Shown here one piece after another: positions 1 through 8,929 of a DNA stretch of 64,000 nucleotides (position 1 is its first letter; each line of letters starts with the position of its first letter). The notes beneath the pieces were generated by a model. The model was given only the letters and a program-made list of their open reading frames with translations, was not told the origin of the DNA and did not search any database. The translations under genes and the position numbers were made by a program. The DNA comes from Synechococcus sp. AG-670-B23 (GTDB taxonomy: Bacteria > Cyanobacteriota > Cyanobacteriia > PCC-6307 > Cyanobiaceae). The DNA is taken from NCBI GenBank assembly GCA_003209165.1, contig QCSL01000004.1, positions 18,206 to 82,205 of the forward strand. Reading direction: 5' to 3'.

Positions 1-294
1 GATCCAGTCACTACCTTCACGGCTGAGGCTCATCGAAATCCGCCCCTGAGTGTTCACCACGCGGTGCCAGGGAATGGTGGACGGGAGCTTGAGGCGACGC
101 AACGCCCATCCCACCCTACGCGCGCAGCCAAAGGCACCGATCAAATCGGCAATCTGGCCATAGGTCGCCAAGCGACCGTGGGGGATACGCGCCACCTCAT
201 TCCAGACGCGCTTATCAAAGGTGCCGCCGGAGACGTACGGTTCAACGGAGGGATCCTTGGGCGGGATCTGGATGGCGAAAGAAGCGCAGACTTC
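1..294 (-). CDS. Alkyltransferase-like (ATL/MGMT-fold) protein, 3' end cut by window edge
   Basis: The reverse strand encodes the DNA-binding fold of O6-alkylguanine alkyltransferases: FDKRVWNEVARIPHGRLATY, then GQIADLIG, then IPWHRVVNTQGRIS. The active-site PCHR of true MGMT is PWHR here, so cysteine is replaced by tryptophan. That is the signature of alkyltransferase-like proteins, which bind O6-alkylguanine and flag it for nucleotide excision repair without removing the alkyl group (family knowledge). The C-terminus lies beyond position 1. The frame opens after a stop at 295-297, but no ATG, GTG, TTG or CTG precedes the conserved region; the first GTG (193-195) would delete the start of the fold. 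The start is therefore unresolved and the interval is the maximal open frame. It is divergent from trmH. Confidence 0.72.
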
Positions 295-363
295 TTAATT
301 GTCGTTCCAGGCACCACAGCATGGAAGGACCCCAATTTGTTGCTCTCACCCGATTGATCGCCC

Positions 364-1053
364 ATGCCCCTGCTGCCGCGACGGTTTGAGCGGCTGAAAT
401 CCGTGCTGAACCACCGCATGGCGGATCTCACGGTTCTGCTCGAACACGTGGAGAAACCCCACAACCTCTCCGCCATCCTGCGCAGCTGCGATGCCGTCGG
501 AGCGCTTGAAGCCCACGCGGTGAGTTTCGACGGGCGTCCACGCACCTTCAACAGCACGGCCCAGGGCAGCCAGAAGTGGGTGCCCCTGCACGACCATCCC
601 GATACCGAAACAGCCATCCGCTGCCTCAAAGAGAAAGGGTTCTATCTCTACGGAACCCATCTCGGGGTGGATGCCAAGGACTACCGGGAGTGCAACTTCA
701 CCGGACCCACAGCCTTCGTACTTGGGGCGGAGAAATGGGGGCTGACCGATCAGGCCAGGGATCTGATGGATGAAGCGCTGTTCATCCCCATGCGCGGCAT
801 GGTGCAATCACTAAACGTGTCGGTCGCCACCGCAACCTTGCTGTTTGAGGCGCTGCGCCAACGCCAGGTGGCCGGCCTGGCGCCGACCCAAGGCGAAGGG
901 CTCAAGCCGGAGCAGTACCAACAGTTGCTGTTCGAGTGGTCTTACCCCGAGGTGGCCCGCTGGTGCCAAGAGCAGCAACGGCCTTACCCCGCCCTGAGCG
1001 AGGAAGGCGAACTGATGGAAGAGCTGCCTCGGACTGTGAAGCTGCGCTGCTGA
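364..1053 (+). CDS. trmH: tRNA (guanosine-2'-O-)-methyltransferase TrmH
   Basis: A 229-residue SpoU/TrmH-family methyltransferase that 2'-O-methylates G18 in the D-loop of tRNAs using S-adenosylmethionine. The N-terminal half holds the family signature HVEKPHNLSAILRSCDAVG. The SAM-binding trefoil knot follows as FVLGAEKWGLTDQARDLMD, then IPMRGMVQSLNVSVATATLL, the conserved motif that contributes the knot and dimer interface. The C-terminal tail is cyanobacterial in character. Length is normal for TrmH. The ATG at 364 lies just upstream of the conserved region. It stands alone, divergent from the ATL gene. Confidence 0.93.
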   Translation: MPLLPRRFERLKSVLNHRMADLTVLLEHVEKPHNLSAILRSCDAVGALEAHAVSFDGRPRTFNSTAQGSQKWVPLHDHPDTETAIRCLKEKGFYLYGTHLGVDAKDYRECNFTGPTAFVLGAEKWGLTDQARDLMDEALFIPMRGMVQSLNVSVATATLLFEALRQRQVAGLAPTQGEGLKPEQYQQLLFEWSYPEVARWCQEQQRPYPALSEEGELMEELPRTVKLRC

Positions 1054-1116
1054 TCCGACAAAACACTTGTATCTCAGCGAACCCTGGGCCATAACAAAAA
1101 CAGCGGATTGTCAGCA

Positions 1117-1290
1117 ATGGACAACAAACAGCTGCACCAGTACGCGGTCACTTATCACTGCGGCCACGAGTGGGGCGAGGAAATGCTTCAGTCCGATGAT
1201 CTAAGCCATGCCGTGGAAGCGGCCCACGCCATCTTCCCGAGCTCCTGCCGGATTTCGATCAGAGAGGTGAAGGCCCCGAAACAAGCCTGA
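1117..1290 (+). CDS. Conserved small hypothetical protein
   Basis: A 57-residue soluble acidic protein beginning MDNKQLHQYAVTYHCGHEWG; I cannot assign a function. The ATG at 1117 is preferred over an in-frame TTG nine bases upstream. It has no signal peptide or membrane segment, and a cysteine/histidine pair (HCGHEW) near residues 13-18. Composition and codon use match the surrounding housekeeping genes, which supports a real gene. It is separated from trmH by about 60 bp and could be cotranscribed. Confidence 0.55.
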   Translation: MDNKQLHQYAVTYHCGHEWGEEMLQSDDLSHAVEAAHAIFPSSCRISIREVKAPKQA

Positions 1291-1292
1291 GT

Positions 1293-1508
1293 TCAACGAG
1301 GCCGCCGGGGCAACCCAGGCAACTGAATCGCAGCGATTAACACCGCTGCCTCCAGCAGCAAATTGCGGCTCACCAGAACCACCACCATCACTAAGGTGGT
1401 GGCCAGTATCCTCTCGAGCAAAGCGATTACGTCATCAGTGCAGTCGCAGCTCTTTTTCCAGAGCAGCGCGGCCATGCTCAGCAACATCAAGCTGATCCAC
1501 CAGGCCAT
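1293..1508 (-). CDS. Small two-helix membrane protein, unknown function
   Basis: A 71-residue protein with two predicted transmembrane stretches: residues about 3-18 (WISLMLLSMAALLW) and about 35-62 (ILATTLVMVVVLV plus LLLEAAVLIAAIQL). They are joined by a short charged loop with two cysteines (KKSCDCTDD) and followed by a basic tail (LPRRPR). Function is unknown. It lies downstream of the ABC permease on the same strand, with only 19 bp between them, so cotranscription is likely. Confidence 0.5.
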   Translation of the reverse strand: MAWWISLMLLSMAALLWKKSCDCTDDVIALLERILATTLVMVVVLVSRNLLLEAAVLIAAIQLPGLPRRPR

Positions 1509-1527
1509 GACAACTGCACTGATGAGA

Positions 1528-2400
1528 TCAGTCTGCCGCGGGGCGGGCTTCTGTGCCGCTCACCCAGGCATCGATACCTTCCCCTAGGAACGACAGACCC
1601 AGCACCAGAACGAACATCGCCAGCCCGGGGAAGAGCGCCGTCCACCACACCCCGGTGGGCACTGCGGCCAGCGCCAGGTTGAGATCACCACCCCATTCGG
1701 GCACGGTCTCCGGCAGGCCCAGACCGAGAAATCCCAATCCCCCGAGCACCAACACAGCATCGGCTGCATTGAGGGTGAGCAGTACCGGAACAGAGGTGAT
1801 CACGTTGCGGAACAGGTAGCGCCGCAGGATCCAGAGCGGCCCCGCCCCCAGGCTCTGGGCAGCTTCCACAAACAGCTCGCTCTTCACCTGGGCGGTTTGG
1901 TTGCGCACCACACGGAAATACTGCGGCACGTACACCACACAAAGGGCAGCAGCAGCATTGGGAATGCCCTTGCCCAGCAGAAAGGCCAACACCACCGACA
2001 GCAACAACACCGGCAGGGTGTAGAGCGTGTCCATTAGCAGCACCATCAGGCGATCGACAACGCCGCCGAAGTAACCACTCACCATGCCAAGGGGCACACC
2101 CACCAGCAGGGCCAGGCCTACCGCCAGAAGCACCACCTGAAGCGCCACCCCACTGCCGGCCATGGTGCGTACACACACATCCCGGCCGAGACGATCGGTG
2201 CCGCACCAATGGGTCCAGCTGGGACCGGAATAGATCGGGTTCTCCAAGCCAGCATTGGCATCTGGAAGGATGCCAGCAGTCACCAACAACGGCGTGACCA
2301 AGGCCACCAGCAGGTAAATCCCCACGATTACCAGACCCCAGCGAGACATGCGGGTGGAGAGGCTCCGTGTCACGGGCAAGTTGGCCTCAGGCAGATGCAT
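1528..2400 (-). CDS. ABC transporter permease, DppC/OppC type
   Basis: A 290-residue inner-membrane permease of the peptide/nickel ABC importer family, with about six transmembrane helices. The diagnostic binding-protein-dependent permease loop that contacts the ATPase is visible as VEAAQSLGAGPLWILRRYLF at about residue 180. The N-terminal segment contains the GTDRLGRDV signature of the DppC subfamily. The substrate cannot be read from the sequence. No ATPase, DppB-like permease or binding protein lies beside it, so its partners must be encoded elsewhere. The start ATG at 2400 gives the expected short cytoplasmic N-terminus. Confidence 0.9.
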   Translation of the reverse strand: MHLPEANLPVTRSLSTRMSRWGLVIVGIYLLVALVTPLLVTAGILPDANAGLENPIYSGPSWTHWCGTDRLGRDVCVRTMAGSGVALQVVLLAVGLALLVGVPLGMVSGYFGGVVDRLMVLLMDTLYTLPVLLLSVVLAFLLGKGIPNAAAALCVVYVPQYFRVVRNQTAQVKSELFVEAAQSLGAGPLWILRRYLFRNVITSVPVLLTLNAADAVLVLGGLGFLGLGLPETVPEWGGDLNLALAAVPTGVWWTALFPGLAMFVLVLGLSFLGEGIDAWVSGTEARPAAD

Positions 2401-2448
2401 TGTCTCCCGAACCGCGGAAGGAGGAAGACACCTAAGCCTTAGCTCCCC

Positions 2449-4269
2449 CTAGCTCCCCCCACCGTCATTCAACTTGAGCACAGCCATGAAGGCCTCCTGG
2501 GGCACATCCACCTTGCCCATGGCCTTCATCCGCTTCTTGCCCTTGGCCTGCTTCTTCAACAGTTTCTTCTTGCGTGAGATGTCACCGCCGTAGCACTTGG
2601 CGAGCACATCTTTACGGATGGCGCTGATGCTGGTGGAGGCAATGATTCGGCTGCCGATGGACGCCTGAATCGGAATCTTGAACTGCTGGCGAGGAATCAG
2701 TTCCTTGAGTTTCTCTACCAACGCCTTGCCAACGTTATAGGCCTTGTCTTGGTGGACGATCGTGGTGAGGGCATCGGCCCGCTCACCGTTGATCAACACA
2801 TCGAGGCGCACCAGCTGGTTCTTGCGGTAGCCGATGAGGCTGTATTCCATCGAGGCATAGCCCTGAGTGCGAGTCTTCATCTGATCGAAGAAGTCGGTCA
2901 CCACCTCTGCCAGCGGTAATTCGTAGATCAATGTCACCCGATCTGTAGTGATGTACTTCATATCGATGTACTCACCGCGCCGTTCTTGGCAGAGGCCCAT
3001 CAAGGCACCGTTGTAATCATTAGGCGCATAGATCTCCATTTTCACGTAAGGCTCTTCGATGGATTCGCGCTTCTGCGGATCAGGAAGCGTGGCGGGGTTA
3101 TCAACCAACACTTCGGAACCATCGATCATATTCACCTTGTAGATCACCGATGGCGCAGTGACGATCAGATCGAGGTCGTACTCGCGCTCGAGCCGCTCCT
3201 GCACGATCTCCATGTGCAGCAGACCGAGGAAGCCGCAGCGGAAACCAAAGCCCATGGCACTGCTGGTTTCAGGCTCGTACTTCAGCGCCGCATCAGAGAG
3301 CTGCAGCTTGTCGAGGGCATCACGCAGATCCGGGTACTGATCGGCCTCGGTAGGGAACAGACCGCAGAACACCATCGGCTTGGCCTCGGTGTAACCCGGT
3401 AAAGCCTCATCCGCCGGCGCGTTCAACAGGGTGATGGTGTCGCCCACACTGGCATCAGCCACCGCCTTGATCGAAGCCGCTAAGTACCCCACCTCACCGG
3501 CGTGGAGCTCATCCACCCTCTTCTGATCCGGCGCCATGATCCCGATCTCATCGAGCTCATAGGTCTTCTTGCTGGCCATTAACAGCACTTTGTCTTTGCG
3601 GTTGATCCGGCCGCTCATCACCCGGAAATAAACAATCACGCCCCGATAGGGGTCGTAATAAGAGTCGAAGATCAGCGCTTTGGTGGGCTCCTCTACTTCA
3701 TCCTTCGGCGGCGGCACCCGGTCCACCACGGCCTGCAGGATCTCAGGCACGCCCAAGCCGGTCTTGGCCGAGCAGGAAATGGCGTTGCTGCAATCGAGAC
3801 CGATGATCGCCTCCACCTCTTCCTTGATCCGATCAGGATCCGCACCGGGAAGATCGATCTTGTTGAGCACCGGGATGATCTCGAGATCGTTGTCCAGCGC
3901 CAAATACACGTTGGCCAGGGTCTGGGCCTCCACGCCCTGGCTGGCATCTACGACGAGCAGCGCCCCTTCACAGGCCTGAAGGCTGCGGCTCACCTCATAG
4001 GAGAAGTCGACGTGGCCAGGGGTGTCGATCAAGTTGAGGACGTACTCCTCCCCATCCGCCGCGGTGTAGTTCATTCGCGCGGCCTGGAGCTTGATCGTGA
4101 TTCCTCGCTCCCGCTCAAGATCCATGTTGTCCAGGAACTGCTCCTGCATGTCCCGATTGGCCACCGTCCCGGTGTCCTGCAGCAATCGGTCAGCCAGGGT
4201 CGACTTGCCGTGGTCGATGTGGGCAATGATGCAGAAGTTGCGGATCCGTGAGACGGGGGCGTCGGTCAT
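2449..4269 (-). CDS. lepA: Elongation factor 4 (LepA), ribosome-associated GTPase
   Basis: A 606-residue translational GTPase that acts on stalled or mistranslocated ribosomes. The G domain starts at once with the P-loop [15 protein letters not shown], then RERGITIK (switch I), [12 protein letters not shown] (G3) and NKIDLPGAD (G4). Domains II, III and V follow, and the LepA-specific C-terminal domain ends in basic residues ([20 protein letters not shown]). A longer frame begins at 4332, but the ATG at 4269 ([12 protein letters not shown]) matches the usual N-terminus and length. A divergent SMR gene lies about 70 bp upstream. Confidence 0.97.
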   Translation of the reverse strand: MTDAPVSRIRNFCIIAHIDHGKSTLADRLLQDTGTVANRDMQEQFLDNMDLERERGITIKLQAARMNYTAADGEEYVLNLIDTPGHVDFSYEVSRSLQACEGALLVVDASQGVEAQTLANVYLALDNDLEIIPVLNKIDLPGADPDRIKEEVEAIIGLDCSNAISCSAKTGLGVPEILQAVVDRVPPPKDEVEEPTKALIFDSYYDPYRGVIVYFRVMSGRINRKDKVLLMASKKTYELDEIGIMAPDQKRVDELHAGEVGYLAASIKAVADASVGDTITLLNAPADEALPGYTEAKPMVFCGLFPTEADQYPDLRDALDKLQLSDAALKYEPETSSAMGFGFRCGFLGLLHMEIVQERLEREYDLDLIVTAPSVIYKVNMIDGSEVLVDNPATLPDPQKRESIEEPYVKMEIYAPNDYNGALMGLCQERRGEYIDMKYITTDRVTLIYELPLAEVVTDFFDQMKTRTQGYASMEYSLIGYRKNQLVRLDVLINGERADALTTIVHQDKAYNVGKALVEKLKELIPRQQFKIPIQASIGSRIIASTSISAIRKDVLAKCYGGDISRKKKLLKKQAKGKKRMKAMGKVDVPQEAFMAVLKLNDGGGS

Positions 4270-4340
4270 GCAGCGGCGGAATCCCGTCCCGGGCCCAGAA
4301 ATCATTGTTGGCACAATCCTAGGGAGCAGCACCAGTGGTC

Positions 4341-4661
4341 ATGAGCAATCCCTGGACCCTGCTACTGCTAGCGATCAGCGCTGAGGTGATCGGCACCTCC
4401 TGCCTGCGCTTGTCGGAGGGCATGACCCGACCGCTGCCCACCTTGCTGGTGTTCAGCGCCTACGCCCTTGCGATGGCCCTGCTTTCCAAGGTGGTGTTGA
4501 GCATCCCACTGGGAATCACCTATGCCCTTTGGAGCGGCATTGGCACCGTGGTGATCGTGTTGGTGGGGCGCTTTGCCTACAGCCAGATGCTGCAGCCCCT
4601 CCAATTAATAGGAATTTTTCTAATCACCGCCGGTGTGATCTTGGTGAATCTGGGGGAATGA
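4341..4661 (+). CDS. Small multidrug resistance (SMR/EmrE-type) transporter
   Basis: A 106-residue integral membrane protein with four transmembrane helices, the standard SMR size. The essential membrane-embedded glutamate of helix 1 is present in LLLLAISAEVIGTSCLRLSE. The family pattern continues in helix 3 (IPLGITYALWSGIGTVVIVL) and helix 4 ends with AGVILVNLGE. SMR dimers exchange protons for quaternary ammonium or other cationic compounds; the specific substrate is not evident. The ATG at 4341 is chosen over a GTG two codons upstream. It is convergent with mqo, with a 3-bp gap. Confidence 0.9.
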   Translation: MSNPWTLLLLAISAEVIGTSCLRLSEGMTRPLPTLLVFSAYALAMALLSKVVLSIPLGITYALWSGIGTVVIVLVGRFAYSQMLQPLQLIGIFLITAGVILVNLGE

Positions 4662-4664
4662 GCC

Positions 4665-6203
4665 TCAGGGGGTGAGCCCCAGCAAGGCATCACTGCGCTC
4701 CCGCATCCGCTGCAGCACCTCCGGATCCTGCTGAGGATCTTCATGGATGCTGGGCAACAGCGCCTGCAGCCGCTGCTGCCAGGCGTCGCTAACGAGACGT
4801 TGCTTAAAGCAGCGCTGCAGCACTTCCAACATGATCGTCACCGCGGTGCTGGCTCCTGGGGAGGCCCCCAGCAACGCCGCCAGGGAGCCATCGCCGGAGG
4901 CCACCAACTCCGTTCCCAGCTGCAGCCGGCCGCCCTGTTTGCTGCGTTTGATGATCTGAACCCGCTGGCCGGCCACCGAGAGAGTCCAGTCTTCGGTGCG
5001 GGCGGTGGGCATGAACTGCTGCAGAGCCTTATGCCGCTCCGCAGGACTCTGGCGCAACTGATTGATCAGGTATTGCACCAGTTCGAAATTGGTGGCGCCC
5101 ACCTGCAGCATCGGCATCAAATTGGTGGCTCGAACAGAAGCAGGCAAATCCAGCAGGGAACCCTGCTTGAGGAACTTGCTGCTGAAGCCTGCAAAGGGGC
5201 CGAACAGAAGCGAAAGTGTTCCATCAATCCAGCGGGTGTCGAGGTGAGGCACCGACATCGGTGGGGCACCAACCGCCGCCTTGCCATAGACCTTGGCCCG
5301 CTGACGGTCGGCCAGCTGAGCATCAGCGCACACCAACCAGAGACCACTCACCGGGAAGCCAGCGAAATCAGCCGCCTCCGGAATCCCGGAGCGTTGCAAC
5401 AGCGGAAGGGCACCTCCGCCAGCACCGAGGAAAACAAAAGGAGCCTGAACCTCTTTCTTGCCGGAGGGACCCTTAAGCACCACGCGCCAGTCGGCCTCGG
5501 TCATATCGCTGCGGCGCAGGCGTTTGAGGTCTTGCACCTGGGTGCCATACTCAACGGTGAGCGCTCCGCTCTGCTGCAACGGGGTTATGTAGGCCCGGGT
5601 GAGGGTGCCGAAATCGACATCGGTGCCCCGATCAATTCGGGTGGCCGCCACCGGCTGCTTGAGATCACGGCCCGCCATCACCAGGGGCATCCATTCGGTG
5701 AGCTCGCTTTGCTCCTCGCTCCAGCGCATCCGAGCAAATGCCGGCAGTTCTTTCAACTGGCTGTAGCGCTGACGCAGAAAGGCGATGTTCTCCGGGGTCC
5801 ACACGGCACTGATGTGCGCTGCCTGGTGAAGAAAGCTGCTGGTGTCAAGGTCCCCCCGCTCCCGCAGCGAGCCCCAGAACTCCAAGCTGCGCTCAAACGA
5901 GGCATTGATGGCCACCGCTTTGGCCGTGGCAACCGTTCCATCCGCCTGAATCGGGGTGTAATTCAGTTCGCAGTTGGCTGCATGGCCGGTGCCGGCATTG
6001 TTCACCGCCGCACTGCTCTCCAAGGCAGGCGCCTTGAGGCGCTCCACCAGAAGTATCCGCAGCTGCGGGTCGAGTTCATGCAGCAGAGCCGCCAGGGTGG
6101 CGCTCATGATTCCGGCACCCACCAAGACGGCGTCATAACGGGCCTCGGGATTGAACGAACCGTCGTGCTGCACCTGCGCTGGAGGGATAACCGCTCTCGT
6201 CAC
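4665..6203 (-). CDS. mqo: Malate:quinone oxidoreductase
   Basis: A 512-residue FAD-dependent, membrane-peripheral enzyme that oxidises malate to oxaloacetate and passes electrons to the quinone pool. The N-terminus has the FAD Rossmann signature DAVLVGAGIMSATLAALLHE. Family blocks follow: NAGTGHAANCELNYTP, AINASFERSLEFW, and near the C-terminus GASPGASTAVTIMLEVLQRC. Length is typical of Mqo. Marine picocyanobacteria often use Mqo in place of an NAD-linked malate dehydrogenase. Convergent with the SMR gene; divergent from nfu. Confidence 0.95.
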   Translation of the reverse strand: MTRAVIPPAQVQHDGSFNPEARYDAVLVGAGIMSATLAALLHELDPQLRILLVERLKAPALESSAAVNNAGTGHAANCELNYTPIQADGTVATAKAVAINASFERSLEFWGSLRERGDLDTSSFLHQAAHISAVWTPENIAFLRQRYSQLKELPAFARMRWSEEQSELTEWMPLVMAGRDLKQPVAATRIDRGTDVDFGTLTRAYITPLQQSGALTVEYGTQVQDLKRLRRSDMTEADWRVVLKGPSGKKEVQAPFVFLGAGGGALPLLQRSGIPEAADFAGFPVSGLWLVCADAQLADRQRAKVYGKAAVGAPPMSVPHLDTRWIDGTLSLLFGPFAGFSSKFLKQGSLLDLPASVRATNLMPMLQVGATNFELVQYLINQLRQSPAERHKALQQFMPTARTEDWTLSVAGQRVQIIKRSKQGGRLQLGTELVASGDGSLAALLGASPGASTAVTIMLEVLQRCFKQRLVSDAWQQRLQALLPSIHEDPQQDPEVLQRMRERSDALLGLTP

Positions 6204-6253
6204 CCTATGGGGCGACTCCGTAACCTTGGTGCCCTGATGTCTGGTTCACCCTG

Positions 6254-6499
6254 ATGAGCACTGAAACCATGGCCCTCACGCTGGAGAACGTGGAGAAGGT
6301 GCTGGATGAGCTGCGTCCCTTCCTCATGGCTGACGGCGGCAACGTTGAAGTGGTGGAACTGGATGGCCCAATCGTGAAAGTCCGTCTGCAGGGAGCCTGC
6401 GGCAGCTGCCCCAGCAGCACAATGACTTTGAAGATGGGCATCGAACGCAAGATGCGCGAATCGATCCCCGAAGTGAGTGAAGTGGTGCAGGTGCTCTGA
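6254..6499 (+). CDS. NifU-like (Nfu) iron-sulfur cluster scaffold/carrier
   Basis: An 81-residue single-domain Nfu protein. The region [19 protein letters not shown] is the start of the NifU C-terminal domain, and [18 protein letters not shown] carries the CxxC pair that holds an Fe-S cluster at a dimer interface. In cyanobacteria this small Nfu supplies clusters to photosystem I and other proteins (family knowledge). The ATG at 6254 is followed by a second ATG at codon 6. Its stop codon overlaps the next gene as CTGA. Confidence 0.95.
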   Translation: MSTETMALTLENVEKVLDELRPFLMADGGNVEVVELDGPIVKVRLQGACGSCPSSTMTLKMGIERKMRESIPEVSEVVQVL

Positions 6500-6798
6500 A
6501 CCGACTTTTCGTCTATGGATCACTGAAAACCAACGGCAGCGCCCATCACTTGCTGAAGGGCGCCAAGCGAGACCGCGACGGCATCCTCGATGGCTTCATC
6601 GTAATCGAGCACCGGGGCTATCCGATGCTGCAGCGGGGCGACAGGGCCGTTTCAGGAGAGGTGTACTGGGTGCCCGACCTTTGCTGGCCCGATTTGGATG
6701 ATTGGGAGGAGGTGCCTGAGAGGTACCGTCGCACCTGCGTGTTCCTCAGGGATGGCCGTAGCGCGTGGCTCTACGAAGCGGGTTCAGAACAACGATGA
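6496..6798 (+). CDS. Gamma-glutamylcyclotransferase (GGCT/AIG2)-fold protein, apparent CTG start
   Basis: About 100 residues with the GGCT fold. The glycine-rich signature [18 protein letters not shown] is at the extreme N-terminus, then VSGEVYWV in the middle strand and [14 protein letters not shown], where family members carry the substrate-contacting acidic/tyrosine motif. The frame opens after a stop at 6478-6480, and no ATG, GTG or TTG occurs before the YGSL motif. The only plausible initiator is CTG at 6496, overlapping the nfu stop (translational coupling). The alternative TTG at 6550 would delete the active-site loop. The family cleaves gamma-glutamyl amide substrates; the actual substrate is unknown. 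Confidence 0.8.
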   Translation: MNRLFVYGSLKTNGSAHHLLKGAKRDRDGILDGFIVIEHRGYPMLQRGDRAVSGEVYWVPDLCWPDLDDWEEVPERYRRTCVFLRDGRSAWLYEAGSEQR

Positions 6799-6858
6799 AG
6801 ACCAAAGCCACAGGCGTGAATCGCAGGTTTTTGCCAGCTCAAGGGAATCTCCAGCAGA
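6790..6858 (-). repeat. 69-bp direct repeat, left copy: orphan 3' end of a DUF4079 gene
   Basis: These 69 bp match 8937-9005 without gaps at about 61 of 69 positions, and the last 33 bp are identical. The right copy is the 3' end of the intact DUF4079 gene. Read on the minus strand this left copy still encodes LLEIPLSWQKPA, so it is a remnant of a second DUF4079 copy or of a duplication event. The two copies bracket the GT2 gene. Confidence 0.85.
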
Positions 6859-6920
6859 CCCCCCTCGGTAGTGCCTTCAGACCCCCTAGCGTTAATTGAG
6901 ATTTAACGTCTAGCCGCGGA

Positions 6921-8903
6921 GTGAGTCTGCTGCTGCTGCTCTGGCCGTTGGCGCTGATCCAGCGGCCGGAAACGAAGTCTCCGCTGTGGGCCCGACGCAG
7001 CCTGATCCTGTTGATCAGCGCCCTGACCCTTCGTTATCTCTACTGGCGCTGCACCGCCAGCCTCAATCTCGACAGCCCTTTGTCCACAGGTCTCAGCGGC
7101 CTTTTGCTTTTGGCAGAGGGCTGGCTGCTCATCACAGGATTGCTGCCGCTGTGGCTGGCCTGGCGCCGCTTCCCCGATCGACGTCAGGAAGCCCAGGCAC
7201 GCCTTCAAGATTGGCAAGCCTCGGAATGGAAGCCCCATGTAGACATCCTTCTTCCCACCCACGGTGAACCACTGGCGGTGCTGCAACGATCGCTTCTGGG
7301 CTGCACCCAGCAGAGCTACCCGCACACCAGCGTCTGGGTTCTGGATGACGCCGGCCGCGAAGAGGTGAAGCAGCTGGCCGATCGCCTGGGCTGTCGCTAC
7401 CTGCATCGTCCCGAACGGCTGCATGCCAAAGCGGGCAACCTCAACGCCGGGCTGAGCTGCTGTCATGGCGAGCTGGTAGCAGTGTTCGATGCGGACTTCA
7501 TCCCCCAGCACCGATTCCTGGAGCGATGCATCGGCTTTCTGCTGGACCCGGACGTAGCCCTGCTGCAGACCCCGCAGTCATTTATCAATGCCGATCCGGT
7601 GATGCGCAACCTGCGAATGGAGTCGTGGTTGCTGCCGGATGAGGAGAGCTTTTATCGCTGGATCGAACCGGTGCGGGACGGCTGGGGGGCCGTGGTTTGC
7701 GCCGGTACGGCCTTCGTGGTGCGGCGGCGCGCCTTGGATGAGGTCGGTGGTTTCGTCGAGGGTGCCTTATCGGAGGACTACGTCACCGGCATTGCCCTGC
7801 GTGAACAGGGCTGGAAGCTGCTGTACCTACAGCAAAAGCTCAGTGCCGGGCTGGCCGCGGAGTCCATGGAGGACTTTGTGCAACAGCGGCAACGCTGGGC
7901 CACCGGCACCCTGCAGAGCCTTGGACTGCCCGAAGGCCCGCTGAGGGCCCAGGGCCTCAACAGCGGCCAACGGCTGGCTTACCTCGAGGGCGTGGTTCAT
8001 TGGCTGAACAATCTGCCGAGGTTGGTGCTGATGCTGATGCCGCTGAGCTACGGACTGCTTGGCATCGCACCATTCCTGCTGGATCAGCGAGCGATAATCG
8101 AGTTGATGCTGCCGCTGTGGGGAACGACGCTGCTCAGCATCGGCTGGCTGAACCGCAACAGCCGCTCAGCCCTGCTGACTGAACTGACCGGCTGGGTGCT
8201 AACCGTTCCGCTGGTGGTGAGCCTGATCTGCCACATCCTCGGTTCATCCATTGGTTTCCGAGTCACCCCCAAGCATCGGCAGCGATCCCGAGGCGGCTGG
8301 TCGTGGTTTTTGGCGCTTCCCCTGATCCTGCTCAGCCTGTTCAACCTGGCGAATTTGCTGGGACTCATCCAGCAGCTGAAGCTGCAGGGCTGGGGGGAAC
8401 TCGGACCGCTCCAACTTGGACTGATCTGGGCTGGGCTGAATCTGTTGGGAACCCTCATTGCTCTTCGCGCTTGCTGGAACCCTCCCCAGACCGACCCCTC
8501 ACCCTGGCTCAGCCTTGAGCACGCCGCTGAGGTGACTGATGCCGGGGGGCATCGCCATCCCTGTCGGATCACCGCCATCAGTGAAAGCGGTGTGGAGCTG
8601 GCCTTCGCCTCAGAGGTCCCGACGCTGGTCGTTAGCAGCTATCTGCAGTGGACAACGGCCGTACCACCTCTGCCGGTCGTGTTGCTGAAGATCCAAGAGC
8701 GCCGGGCAGCCCTGGACTGGGGAGAGCTCAACCAACTGCAGCAGCAAAGCCTGATCCGCTGGTTGTTCTGCAGCGATGGGGTCTGGCCAGACCTGCAACC
8801 CCGACGGGAAGTGTTGGGACTTCTGATGCTGCTGAAACGTTTACTGCGGGGCTGCTCAGCTCCTCAAGCATTCGACCGTTCGCTTGTGCCACGACTTCCC
8901 TGA
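6921..8903 (+). CDS. Membrane GT2 glycosyltransferase, cellulose synthase (BcsA)-like
   Basis: A 660-residue processive-type family 2 glycosyltransferase. Two or three N-terminal helices (residues about 1-85) precede the catalytic domain: DILLPTHGEP, VWVLDDAGREE, the metal-binding DAD in VAVFDADFIPQHRF, the acceptor-site SEDY and the QRQRW motif (QRQRWATGTLQSLG). Several C-terminal helices follow (about 345-535), then a soluble tail of about 110 residues in the position of the BcsA PilZ domain. I do not see a clear RxxxR c-di-GMP motif in that tail, so regulation by c-di-GMP is uncertain. The likely role is polymerising a cell-surface polysaccharide. The start is GTG 6921, the first initiator after an in-frame stop at 6897. 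The gene is bracketed by 69-bp direct repeats. Confidence 0.88.
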   Translation: MSLLLLLWPLALIQRPETKSPLWARRSLILLISALTLRYLYWRCTASLNLDSPLSTGLSGLLLLAEGWLLITGLLPLWLAWRRFPDRRQEAQARLQDWQASEWKPHVDILLPTHGEPLAVLQRSLLGCTQQSYPHTSVWVLDDAGREEVKQLADRLGCRYLHRPERLHAKAGNLNAGLSCCHGELVAVFDADFIPQHRFLERCIGFLLDPDVALLQTPQSFINADPVMRNLRMESWLLPDEESFYRWIEPVRDGWGAVVCAGTAFVVRRRALDEVGGFVEGALSEDYVTGIALREQGWKLLYLQQKLSAGLAAESMEDFVQQRQRWATGTLQSLGLPEGPLRAQGLNSGQRLAYLEGVVHWLNNLPRLVLMLMPLSYGLLGIAPFLLDQRAIIELMLPLWGTTLLSIGWLNRNSRSALLTELTGWVLTVPLVVSLICHILGSSIGFRVTPKHRQRSRGGWSWFLALPLILLSLFNLANLLGLIQQLKLQGWGELGPLQLGLIWAGLNLLGTLIALRACWNPPQTDPSPWLSLEHAAEVTDAGGHRHPCRITAISESGVELAFASEVPTLVVSSYLQWTTAVPPLPVVLLKIQERRAALDWGELNQLQQQSLIRWLFCSDGVWPDLQPRREVLGLLMLLKRLLRGCSAPQAFDRSLVPRLP

Positions 8904-8929
8904 ATTCAGGGCAACACCTTGGCCAAGGC

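Noticed and set aside
4743..6254. A 503-codon open frame antisense to mqo
   Set aside because: High GC content leaves the opposite frame open; the product shows no domain and mqo is certain on the other strand.
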